This document shows positions 1 to 6,753 of a stretch of DNA of 11,820 nt, piece by piece; position 1 is the first letter of the stretch; the number at the start of each line of letters is the position of its first letter. The stretch is from Balneolales bacterium (GTDB taxonomy: Bacteria; Bacteroidota; Rhodothermia; Balneolales; Natronogracilivirgulaceae), in NCBI GenBank assembly GCA_007131625.1, contig SLQC01000331.1, positions 1-11,820 on the forward strand. The letters are read 5' to 3'. A program made the position numbers and the translations under genes. A model generated the notes under the pieces. The model ran no database searches and had not been told where the DNA came from. It saw only the letters and a list, made by a program, of their open reading frames with translations.

Positions 1-1199
1 AGTTTTTGTTCTGCTTTTTGCATTTCGCCGAGATCAAAAATCTGATCTGAGTTGTTATTGAGGACCAGACACGGGGTAAGGTTTAATGAGAATATTTCAG
101 AATAATCCATATATCGGGGAAGATGGGGGACAAAAACCATCCAGGTATGGATAAAGCTGTGATGCAGCATATAATCTCTCCAGGTAGTCATCATTCCGGC
201 ACAGACACCGGCTTTGATCCGGTCGTCCATGCCGGTTAGAATGACGGTGCGGAGTCCGCCTCCCGAAAGGCCGATACAACCGAGTTTGTCTTCGTCAACT
301 TCCGGCCGCGATGCGAGTACATCAAGTGCTCTTTGATCTTCGGCAAGGAATATCCCCGGCCAGGTCAATCCGGCACTAAAAAGGGATTTAGCCGTAATAT
401 GTTCATGTTGTGCAGCCCATGTGTTGTACTGGTTGATATGGGAGTTGCTCTCTGCAGAGGTGACATCTCTTCCCGATCGTCGAACTTCCGGTTTGTCCGG
501 GGTGTCACTCCACAGCATGCGGCGGCTTGCAAAGGTGAATACATCAGGTACCAGGACGGCAAATCCCAGCTTGGCAAGTTCGTTTGCCAATGCCCGACCT
601 CCATAAAAATTTGTTTGATGGGATTTCATCATCGAGTGCATGCTTGCCGATGTACGAGTGATTTTTCTTCTTCCGAAATATTTATTCCCACCATGGTCAT
701 GCATGGCGATAATACCGGGGAACGGACCGTCACCTACAGGTTTGACCAAATAGGCCCGTGTTTCCGGTCCATAAGGAAGCTGCCAGGATAGATCTTCAAT
801 GACCAGACCTTCATAATGATGAGTATCTATGACGGTGATATTGGGCACACCGCCAGTGTCCGGTCGGACAAGTAAATTACTTACACGCTGCTTCGCTGCG
901 GTTTTCCATTCCTCAATATTGGTCCAATCATCATGTCGGAATGAAAGTTCTCCAGGTTCCTCACCGTATAATCCATCAGCCCAGTCTCCGTACTCTGCGA
1001 GCAGGTTCAGGCCAACGGAGGAAGGTGTATTGCCCGAGGAAGGGGCACTGCTAATATTGAAATAGTTACTTTCGCTTGAAGAAGCTTCGGAGGAAGATAC
1101 ATTTGGGAACGGGTTTTCTGACGACGTATCATCAGTGGTTCCACCACTAGTTGCAAATTTCACGAACTGCCTGCGGGTAATACTTTTCGATTTTTTCAT
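1..1199 (-). CDS. Alpha/beta-hydrolase (esterase-like), paralog of the next gene; 3' end outside window
   Basis: Reading the minus strand from the ATG at 1199 gives about 399 uninterrupted codons that leave the window at base 1, so the gene is cut by the window edge and is not visibly broken. It is closely similar along most of its length to the neighbour at 1388-2707 (roughly 70% by eye). The nucleophile elbow GLSGGG puts the catalytic Ser at residue 312, and the acid is probably D385 in NNNSDQ; the catalytic His should lie beyond the edge. MHDHGG is a likely oxyanion-region motif. The start carries a Tat-like TRRQFVK, but the following stretch (about residues 17-55) is rich in Ser, Thr, Asp and Glu and has no hydrophobic core, unlike the paralog. 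The family resembles dienelactone-hydrolase/acetylxylan-esterase-like hydrolases. Carbohydrate ester hydrolysis is inferred from family and neighbours; the exact ester is unknown. Confidence 0.8.
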   Translation of the reverse strand, partial: MKKSKSITRRQFVKFATSGGTTDDTSSENPFPNVSSSEASSSESNYFNISSAPSSGNTPSSVGLNLLAEYGDWADGLYGEEPGELSFRHDDWTNIEEWKTAAKQRVSNLLVRPDTGGVPNITVIDTHHYEGLVIEDLSWQLPYGPETRAYLVKPVGDGPFPGIIAMHDHGGNKYFGRRKITRTSASMHSMMKSHQTNFYGGRALANELAKLGFAVLVPDVFTFASRRMLWSDTPDKPEVRRSGRDVTSAESNSHINQYNTWAAQHEHITAKSLFSAGLTWPGIFLAEDQRALDVLASRPEVDEDKLGCIGLSGGGLRTVILTGMDDRIKAGVCAGMMTTWRDYMLHHSFIHTWMVFVPHLPRYMDYSEIFSLNLTPCLVLNNNSDQIFDLGEMQKAEQK

Positions 1200-1387
1200 T
1201 AATTGTAATAGGTATAATTACTCGTAAAAAATTCTAAAACCCTGATTATTTCAAGCGATAGAACACGAAATAAAATCTTCACCAACCAAAATGGAATAGG
1301 GTTTCTTCTCAAGAAGAGAAGTTAGGGTAACATTCATGAACAGGATTTTGAAATTAAATCCTTGTTCAGGGTGTATTTGCGATAAAA
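1200..1387. other. Spacer between the two esterase paralogs
   Basis: These 188 AT-rich bases separate the stop of the upstream esterase gene from the ATG of its paralog. There is no Shine-Dalgarno sequence in front of the ATG at 1199. The only structure seen is the hairpin at 1337-1368. A gap this long leaves room for a separate promoter for the downstream copy, but no promoter motif stands out. Confidence 0.5.
1337..1368 (-). terminator. Long inverted repeat 3' of the esterase gene; possible hairpin terminator or 3' stabiliser
   Basis: TGAACAGGATTT (1337-1348) and AAATCCTTGTTCA (1356-1368) are complementary apart from one bulged base, with a 7-nt loop. It starts about 20 nt past the stop of the gene at 1388-2707. 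No T-run follows on the minus strand, so it is not a textbook rho-independent terminator. It may be an mRNA 3' hairpin or a weak attenuator between the two paralogs. Confidence 0.4.
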
Positions 1388-2707
1388 TCACTTTAACCAC
1401 TGTTCGAACCAGTCATAAGCGACATCCTGCATGTCTCCGTCGAATCTGTGTCGTGGCGATCCTGGAGGGAAAAACTGGCATTTAAATTTTTCGGGACTTC
1501 CGGCTTTATCATACACTTCTTCCAGAATTTTTTCGGCTTCCTTCATTTCCTCAAGTTCAAACAGGAAGTCATTTTCCGAATTAACTACGAGACAACCCGA
1601 TAAATTCAATGCGAATATTTCAGAATAATCCAGATAACGGGGTACATGGGGCATGAAAGCCATCCATGTATGGATGAAACTGTGATACAGCATATAATCT
1701 CTCCAGGTAGTCATCATTCCTGCGCAAACACCGGCTTTAATTCGTGAGTCCAAACCGGTCAACATTACAGTACGAAGGCCCCCACCGGAAAGTCCGACAC
1801 AGCCGAGGTTATCGGCATCGACATCTGCACGTGCAGCGAGGACGTCAAGAGCCCGTTTGTCTTCACCCAGGAATACTCCCGGCCAGGTTGTTCCGGCACT
1901 AAATAGGGACTTGGCAACAATATGTTCCATTTGTGCTGCCCATGTATTATATCTGCCGATATCTGAGGAGCTTTCTGCTGATGAAACGTCAAGTCCGTTT
2001 CCACGAACTTCCGGCCTGTTTGTGGTTTCACTCCACAGCATGCGTCGACTTGCAAAGGTGAATACATCAGGTACAAGGACGGCAAATCCCAGTTTTGCAA
2101 GTTCGTTTGCCAATGCCCGGCCACCATAAAAACTATTTTGATGGGATTCCATCATCGTATGCATGCTGTCGGATGTGCGAACAATTTTTCTTCTTCCAAA
2201 ATATTTATTACCACCATGATCATGCATGGCAATAATACCTGGGAACGGACCGGGACCTGTGGGTTTGACCAAATAGGCCCGTGTTTCCGGCCCGTATGGA
2301 AGTTGCCAGGATAAATCCTCGATGACAAGTCCGTCATAGTTAATCGTGTCATTGACGGTAACACTTGGTGTGCCTCCGCTATCCGGAATGGCTAATAATT
2401 CAATTACGCGTTCCTGAGCGGCTGTTTTCCATGCTTCAACATCGCTCCATGCACTGTTCCGAAACGATAATTCACCAGGTTCGTCACCGAACAAACCATC
2501 TGTCCATTGACCGTATGCTCCGAGTAAGGTTTTATCTGTAGATGAAATCGAACTTCCTGTCTCGACATTGAGTAATTCCGCTTCTGGAGATTCGGCTGCA
2601 GCCAGGGTCCGGTATGGGTTGCTTAATGCTGTTAACCCGGCAGCACCACCAAGCGCTGCATATTCGACGAATTTTCTACGGGAGATTCCTTTTTTTGAAT
2701 TATCCAT
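1388..2707 (-). CDS. Tat-exported alpha/beta-hydrolase, probable carbohydrate esterase
   Basis: This 439-residue protein is complete. Residues 1-38 form a twin-arginine signal: SRRKF at 9-13, then a hydrophobic stretch AALGGAAGLTAL and Ala-rich cleavage region, so it should fold in the cytoplasm before export. The mature part shows an alpha/beta-hydrolase layout: MHDHGG at 161-166 (likely oxyanion region), nucleophile elbow GLSGGG with Ser307, probable acid Asp380 in SENDF, and His420 in SPRHRF near the C-terminus. The length and motifs fit the acetylxylan-esterase/dienelactone-hydrolase-like group. The likely role is removal of acetyl or similar ester groups from a polysaccharide, inferred from the secreted CE15-like gene divergently transcribed beside it. 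No Shine-Dalgarno is visible before the ATG. The substrate is unknown, and a peptidase-like or other ester activity is not excluded. Confidence 0.85.
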   Translation of the reverse strand: MDNSKKGISRRKFVEYAALGGAAGLTALSNPYRTLAAAESPEAELLNVETGSSISSTDKTLLGAYGQWTDGLFGDEPGELSFRNSAWSDVEAWKTAAQERVIELLAIPDSGGTPSVTVNDTINYDGLVIEDLSWQLPYGPETRAYLVKPTGPGPFPGIIAMHDHGGNKYFGRRKIVRTSDSMHTMMESHQNSFYGGRALANELAKLGFAVLVPDVFTFASRRMLWSETTNRPEVRGNGLDVSSAESSSDIGRYNTWAAQMEHIVAKSLFSAGTTWPGVFLGEDKRALDVLAARADVDADNLGCVGLSGGGLRTVMLTGLDSRIKAGVCAGMMTTWRDYMLYHSFIHTWMAFMPHVPRYLDYSEIFALNLSGCLVVNSENDFLFELEEMKEAEKILEEVYDKAGSPEKFKCQFFPPGSPRHRFDGDMQDVAYDWFEQWLK

Positions 2708-2899
2708 GGTGTATCGTGTATGTGAGTGCTAGCATATAGTTTAACGTGCCTGACATTCCAGGTGAAATGGTACCGTCACTAGTCCGGTATATTTGAGCCG
2801 GGAGAAATTCCATTTGGATTACCATATTACTGAACGGCATATGTTATATCTGAATCGATGGCACAATTTCCCGACTTGTTCCTGTTGAAAAGATTGTTT

Positions 2900-2915
2900 C
2901 TCTTAACATTAAGAG
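2900..2915. promoter_or_regulatory. Perfect 16-bp palindrome, possible operator
   Basis: CTCTTAACATTAAGAG has perfect 7-bp arms around CA. It lies about 190 bp upstream of the Tat-esterase start and about 380 bp upstream of the CE15-like start. The short spacer favours a protein-binding dyad over an RNA hairpin. The binding protein is unknown. Confidence 0.35.
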
Positions 2916-3044
2916 CTTCAAATCATTTCAGAAGATAAAAAATTTTATTATGTTTCATTACGAATTTATACTGAATAATTTTATTTGTATTTATTAAAAC
3001 ACAATTGTCACAGTTGGTGAAAACAAACAAAACAAGTAATGTAA

Positions 3045-3057
3045 GTTATTGAATAAC
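3045..3057. promoter_or_regulatory. Perfect AT-rich dyad GTTATTGAATAAC
   Basis: Six-base arms surround one central base. It sits 15 bp from the next dyad at 3072-3092, with which it shares AATAA/TTATT arms. It could be a regulator half of the divergent promoter, but AT-rich DNA gives such dyads by chance. Confidence 0.25.
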
Positions 3058-3071
3058 AATTAAATATGATG

Positions 3072-3092
3072 GAATAAATCAACCATTTATTC
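3072..3092. promoter_or_regulatory. Inverted repeat GAATAAAT-N5-ATTTATTC
   Basis: Perfect 8-bp arms (3072-3079 and 3085-3092) flank CAACC, about 200 bp upstream of the CE15-like start. As DNA it could be an operator; as RNA it would be a weak, A/U-rich hairpin. Confidence 0.35.
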
Positions 3093-3203
3093 GATCAATA
3101 ACAGCAATTGGATGAAGACCTGAATGAAACAGTTTTGTAACAATAGTGACCGTGTCCGGGTTGTTCTGTTAATGTGCCAAAGAGCTTCAGTCAGTCACCG
3201 TTG

Positions 3204-3222
3204 AGATATTTTATTAATATCT
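3204..3222. promoter_or_regulatory. Inverted repeat AGATATT-N5-AATATCT upstream of the CE15-like gene
   Basis: Perfect 7-bp arms flank TTATT, 70 bp before the ATG at 3293, where an operator would be expected. The arm length and 5-nt spacer resemble the dyad at 3072-3092, although the arm sequences differ. Confidence 0.35.
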
Positions 3223-3292
3223 TATGATATGTTAATACAATTAATCGCCTGGATCCTTGGTACTTATTACAAATATAAACACCTGACACATC

Positions 3293-4843
3293 ATGAAAGG
3301 ATCTGTTTTTTTTATCGTACTTTTTGCCTCAACATCACTTTTTGCACAGGACAATGGGTGGGATGGCTGGGAGGCCAACCAGGATGATATTGACTACTGG
3401 AAGAATGAACGTCCTCAGTATATCTGGGAAGAATCAGAAGTCCCTGATTATGAGTTGCCCAACCCATTAGTAATGCCCGACGGCACCATGATCGAGAACA
3501 AAGGGCAGTGGCGGGAGCACCGCCATCAGTTACTTGACCTTTTCCGGACGGAGATGTTCGGGCACAGCCCGGGGCTTCCGGAACAAATTACATTTAATGT
3601 AAACGAGACGCCTGATGTCATGGGAGGCAAGGCGACTCGACGTATTATTACGGTTGCAAGCGAGCATGAGGGACGGACCCACGAGTTTGATATTGTATTG
3701 TTTATACCCAATGACAGAGTGCGCCCTGCTCCGGCATTTTTATTAATGAATAATCGGAATCCCAATAATACCGATCCGACCCGTGCCCATAAGTCCGGTT
3801 TCTGGCCGGCGGAAGAGGTTGTGGAACGTGGCTACGCGATTGCCGCCATACAAAACCAGGATTTAGCCATCGACACACAGGAGGATTTTCACCGGGGTGT
3901 GATTCGATTGTTTGAAGGGACGGGACTTGTTACAGGAGTTCGGCCTAAGGATGCCTGGACAGCGTTGGCTGCTTGGGGATGGGGTGCAAAGCGTGTTATG
4001 GATTACTTTGAAACCGATCCGGAAATTGATGAATCCCGGGTAGCTGTTCTGGGACACTCCAGAGGAGGAAAAGCCTCCCTATGGGCAGCTGCTGAAGACC
4101 AGCGATTCGCGCTCGCCATTTCGAATAACTCAGGTGCAGGTGGTGCAGCCCTGAGCAAACGAGAGTTTGGTGAAACCATAGCGGCCGTTAATAACATGTG
4201 GCACTGGTTCAACGGTAACTTTAAAAAGTATAATGATAAAGAAGATGAGCTACCTTTTGATCAGCATCAGCTGGTCAGTCTGATAGCGCCTCGTGCAACA
4301 TACATTGCAAGTGCTGACACGGACTTGTGGGCCGATCCGAGGGGGGAGTTTCTTTCATTGGCACACGCTTCTCCGGTCTATGGATTATGGAATCACAAAT
4401 CGATTGATCCCGACAAGATGCCACCCCTGGATTCGCCGGCAAATTACGGGCACTGCGGATACCATGTTCGTTCCGGAGACCACAATCTCACACCGACCGA
4501 TTGGCATCACTTTATGGATTTTGCCGATGCATTATGGCCGTTAGCGGCAGTTTCATCTGAGCAGGATCCTGAAAAAGCATCGGGCCCGTCACTGGACCAG
4601 AATTACCCCAATCCTTTTAATCCTACCACGACGATCCGATATAATATGCCCCAAAGTGGTGGGTTAAAACTGGAAGTACTCGACATACTGGGCCGTCGTA
4701 TTGCCACACTGGTTGATGGACATAAAAAGGCAGGAAATCATACGGCCACCTTTGACGGTACGGGTCTATCCAGCGGAATTTATGTCTATCGGATACAAAC
4801 AGTTGACTATGTCAATACCAGAACGATGACTATGGTTAAGTAA
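3293..4843 (+). CDS. Secreted glucuronoyl-esterase-like protein (CE15 type) with C-terminal sorting domain
   Basis: This 516-residue protein has a Sec signal peptide at 1-18 (ending LFAQ). Residues about 40-420 match the bacterial CE15 layout: LPNPLVMPDGT near the start, nucleophile motif GHSRGGK (Ser256), SNNSGAGGAA (277-286), ASADTDLWADPRGEF (339-353), and the catalytic-His region SGDHNLTPTDW (His397). CE15 enzymes cleave esters between glucuronic acid in xylan and lignin alcohols. Many fungal members have Glu in the position occupied here by Asn279; the acid is then probably Asp342 or Asp344, as known for some bacterial members. Residues 434-516 begin LDQNYPNPFNPTTTIRY, a C-terminal sorting domain of the type IX secretion style, so surface display or release is likely. 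Automated pipelines may call it acetylxylan esterase. The exact ester substrate is inferred. Confidence 0.85.
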   Translation: MKGSVFFIVLFASTSLFAQDNGWDGWEANQDDIDYWKNERPQYIWEESEVPDYELPNPLVMPDGTMIENKGQWREHRHQLLDLFRTEMFGHSPGLPEQITFNVNETPDVMGGKATRRIITVASEHEGRTHEFDIVLFIPNDRVRPAPAFLLMNNRNPNNTDPTRAHKSGFWPAEEVVERGYAIAAIQNQDLAIDTQEDFHRGVIRLFEGTGLVTGVRPKDAWTALAAWGWGAKRVMDYFETDPEIDESRVAVLGHSRGGKASLWAAAEDQRFALAISNNSGAGGAALSKREFGETIAAVNNMWHWFNGNFKKYNDKEDELPFDQHQLVSLIAPRATYIASADTDLWADPRGEFLSLAHASPVYGLWNHKSIDPDKMPPLDSPANYGHCGYHVRSGDHNLTPTDWHHFMDFADALWPLAAVSSEQDPEKASGPSLDQNYPNPFNPTTTIRYNMPQSGGLKLEVLDILGRRIATLVDGHKKAGNHTATFDGTGLSSGIYVYRIQTVDYVNTRTMTMVK

Positions 4844-5055
4844 GATAAATATGCCGCACCCCCGTAGTCTGATGCGGGTAAGCTTACAGCTGATCCATAA
4901 AAACAGCACTCCGAATAGCTACTGCCTCGACCTGGTTAAACTCACTGTCAACAGTCAGTATTTCACACATCGTTGGCCTCATTTTGTATCATCAAATCCC
5001 CATGGGATTCCAGTCCGAACGGCCAGATATCCGGATGATTGAGAGTTTATCAGCA
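4844..5055. other. Gene-free stretch after the CE15-like gene
   Basis: No recognisable gene is seen on either strand. A short GC-rich inverted repeat (CCGCA/TGCGG, about 4854-4878) follows the stop but lacks a T-run, so it is at best a weak terminator. Sequence next to the transposase remnant shows no similarity to a transposase continuation in any frame. Confidence 0.4.
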
Positions 5056-5340
5056 TCAGTCGCCCCCGGAAGCATTTTCAGACAACGCGTGCCGAATGAG
5101 CGGAATTCTATTGTTGCTGCGCAGATCCCGAATCAACCGGAGGATCTCGGCATCAAGGTCGGATCTATCGGTGCGCTTTCGGTGTTTTCTCCAGCTGTAA
5201 AATCGACTTCGGGCGACTTTTATGACTTTGCAAAGGCACCTAAACGGATACTTTTCGCTCATCTGATCAATTAAACGGTATCTCAACGTGAGCGAGGTGC
5301 AAAGATACCGATAGCCTTTTATGTATGGTACCAGACGCAC
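5056..5340 (-). pseudogene. IS3-family transposase OrfB remnant
   Basis: The minus-strand frame contains a stretch typical of the N-terminal part of IS3-family OrfB: residues about 24-80 include SEKYPFRCLCKVIKVARS, RFYSWRKH and an ILRLIRDLRSNNR helix. In intact relatives this continues into a GTYGSPRI-like motif and then the DDE integrase core. Here the motif is altered (NNRIPLIRHALSEN) and the frame stops at 5056 with no integrase core, so it cannot encode a working transposase. The first 20 or so residues from the GTG at 5340 do not look like OrfB, and the OrfA partner is not visible. It lies between the CE15-like gene and the end of the propeller operon, marking a past insertion or rearrangement point. 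Identification rests on motif memory, not a search. Confidence 0.7.
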
Positions 5341-5498
5341 TTTTTTAGAAATTATCTCAGTCAGAGGTTGGCATCCGGCATATCCGCCTGTAACCCGGTC
5401 ACACGTTCAATTAAGCTCATACCGTCTAATAGTAGATGCTCCCCACCGAGATTTCAATCGTTATCGTTTTTGCCTGTTGCCTTGAATAAAAGAAGCGT
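5341..5498. other. Spacer between the transposase remnant and the operon terminator
   Basis: No gene is recognised. Frames on the minus strand leading into the transposase remnant contain stops and no identifiable OrfA sequence. It may include the decayed end of the insertion element, but no terminal inverted repeat could be paired with confidence. Confidence 0.3.
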
Positions 5499-5527
5499 AA
5501 AAAGGTATGACCCTTAAGGATGATACC
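5499..5527 (-). terminator. Rho-independent terminator of the propeller operon
   Basis: Reading the minus strand, 14 nt after the stop of the last propeller gene, GGTATCATCC-TTAA-GGGTCATACC forms a 10-bp stem (one C-C mismatch, one G-T pair) with a TTAA loop, followed directly by five T. Position, stem and T-run together support a genuine terminator. Confidence 0.75.
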
Positions 5528-5541
5528 GTTCAATTGGCTTG

Positions 5542-6753
5542 TTATTCCGCTACAGCAAAAATCAGGAGCTGGCTTAATGACTCATCTTCACCAATAACGA
5601 TATATTTTCCGTCGGGTGAAGAAGCCAGCCTGCTCATATTGAATGCTCTCCAATCAATACCTTGTTCAATACCGGGTGCAACCATGGTAAATTGGGGATT
5701 TCCATAGATATGGAATCCTTTTTCCTCATCATAACTGAACAGGTGGCCATATCCCGGAGGCCCTCCGGCCACACCATAAAGCTTTCCGTCCCGGCCGAAT
5801 GCCAGGCCCCTGAGCTGGTGCATCAAAACAGGCTTACCCAAATTCTTCACGCTGCCTGTTTCAGGATTCAGGATGAATAACTCACCATCTCCCCTGTTCC
5901 CACCATAGAGCAGGCCATCTTCGGATGTAGCCCAGGCCTGAACCTGTCCCAATGACGTCCGTCCCCATACTTCGGGCAACGTTTCATCAAGAATGGTAAA
6001 GCTCTTCTCTTCCGGATTAAAGTAGAAAATGTTATTGAGGCCGGAGCTTCCATAAATCATCCCTCTTTCATTTTCCACAAGTGCCCGGCTCAGATACATA
6101 TCGGGTGTCTGGACATAGTGCCGGAAATCGCGCCGTTCGCTATCGGTTGGTACGATATCATCAAACACCTCTTCTTCCCCGGAAGCGATATCGTAGGTAA
6201 AAAACTTTCCGGTCGGATAGCTTATACCAAATATTGTAGAACCGGCGGCATCACAGGTAAGGGCAAAAATCCCCTCTCCCGGCACAGGAGACCCCAGATC
6301 CTGGATAGCGATGGCTCCATCCCGGTCAACATCAACAGCGATTAGATGGCCGGCGCCCCTCTTGCCGTAGTTGTCTTTATTGGCAATGGTACCAGCATAC
6401 AAGGTTCCATCTGTTCCCTGACAGAAATCGGACTGAATGCTTCGTTGTCCCGGTATGGTCTCTTCCAGATCCGAGTAGCTGATCATTTCACGTTGTGATA
6501 TGGAAGCGACATAGACAAACGGGGCTAACCCTTCATCCGCTGTAGTTCCCGCAACGATGTGGTCTCCGGTTACAATTAACGACTGAACAGCGTTGCGGTA
6601 AATCGGCAGTCGCATCAGGTCGGTGTTTTCCAGGGATACCTCAATGGCAAATGATTCGCCTTCCGGCTCCCAGAACGTGTATTGCGCATTCAGTAACTGG
6701 GTCCATCCACCGAATAAAACTATTGTCAGAAGAATTATGGCAATTTTTTTCAT
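5542..6753 (-). CDS. Secreted beta-propeller-like protein, function unassigned
   Basis: This 403-residue protein has a Sec signal peptide at about 1-23 (MKKIAIILLTIVLF through LLNAQ). The mature part repeats a blade-like pattern in which an LYG/IYG/IFG strand is followed by GxLFxY or IFYFNPE and an acidic turn (E.TG): about residues 116-140, 172-192, 230-250, 279-302, 321-344 and 379-400. This suggests six or seven propeller blades. There is no C-terminal sorting domain. It resembles the upstream gene at 6753-8030 in layout, so the two are likely ancient paralogs. Its start overlaps that gene's stop by one base (TAATG), with AGAGG seven nt before the ATG, which implies translational coupling. 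Secreted propellers include polysaccharide lyases (such as oligogalacturonate and ulvan lyases) and binding proteins, but no catalytic signature was recognised. The role in glycan binding or cleavage is inferred from context. Confidence 0.85.
   Translation of the reverse strand: MKKIAIILLTIVLFGGWTQLLNAQYTFWEPEGESFAIEVSLENTDLMRLPIYRNAVQSLIVTGDHIVAGTTADEGLAPFVYVASISQREMISYSDLEETIPGQRSIQSDFCQGTDGTLYAGTIANKDNYGKRGAGHLIAVDVDRDGAIAIQDLGSPVPGEGIFALTCDAAGSTIFGISYPTGKFFTYDIASGEEEVFDDIVPTDSERRDFRHYVQTPDMYLSRALVENERGMIYGSSGLNNIFYFNPEEKSFTILDETLPEVWGRTSLGQVQAWATSEDGLLYGGNRGDGELFILNPETGSVKNLGKPVLMHQLRGLAFGRDGKLYGVAGGPPGYGHLFSYDEEKGFHIYGNPQFTMVAPGIEQGIDWRAFNMSRLASSPDGKYIVIGEDESLSQLLIFAVAE

Larger units (their letters stand above)
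2708..3292. promoter_or_regulatory. Divergent intergenic region, AT-rich, with several dyads
   Basis: These 585 bases lie between two divergently transcribed esterase genes and should hold promoters for both. No reading frame is convincing and no clear promoter consensus was found. Four dyads stand out and are listed separately: 2900-2915, 3045-3057, 3072-3092 and 3204-3222. A fifth, weaker one (TTATT/AATAA around CGATC) is at 3087-3101. Neither flanking gene has a visible Shine-Dalgarno sequence, as is common in Bacteroidota-type genomes. Confidence 0.55.

Noticed and set aside
333..791. Plus-strand open frame of 152 codons
   Set aside because: It is antisense to the esterase paralog running through 1-1199, whose protein aligns along its length with the neighbour.
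1765..2127. Minus-strand 120-codon frame
   Set aside because: It is an alternative frame of the esterase gene at 1388-2707, and a matching shadow appears in the paralog.
4851..5042. Plus-strand 63-codon frame after the CE15-like gene
   Set aside because: No recognisable domain or ribosome binding site, and next to degraded insertion-element sequence.
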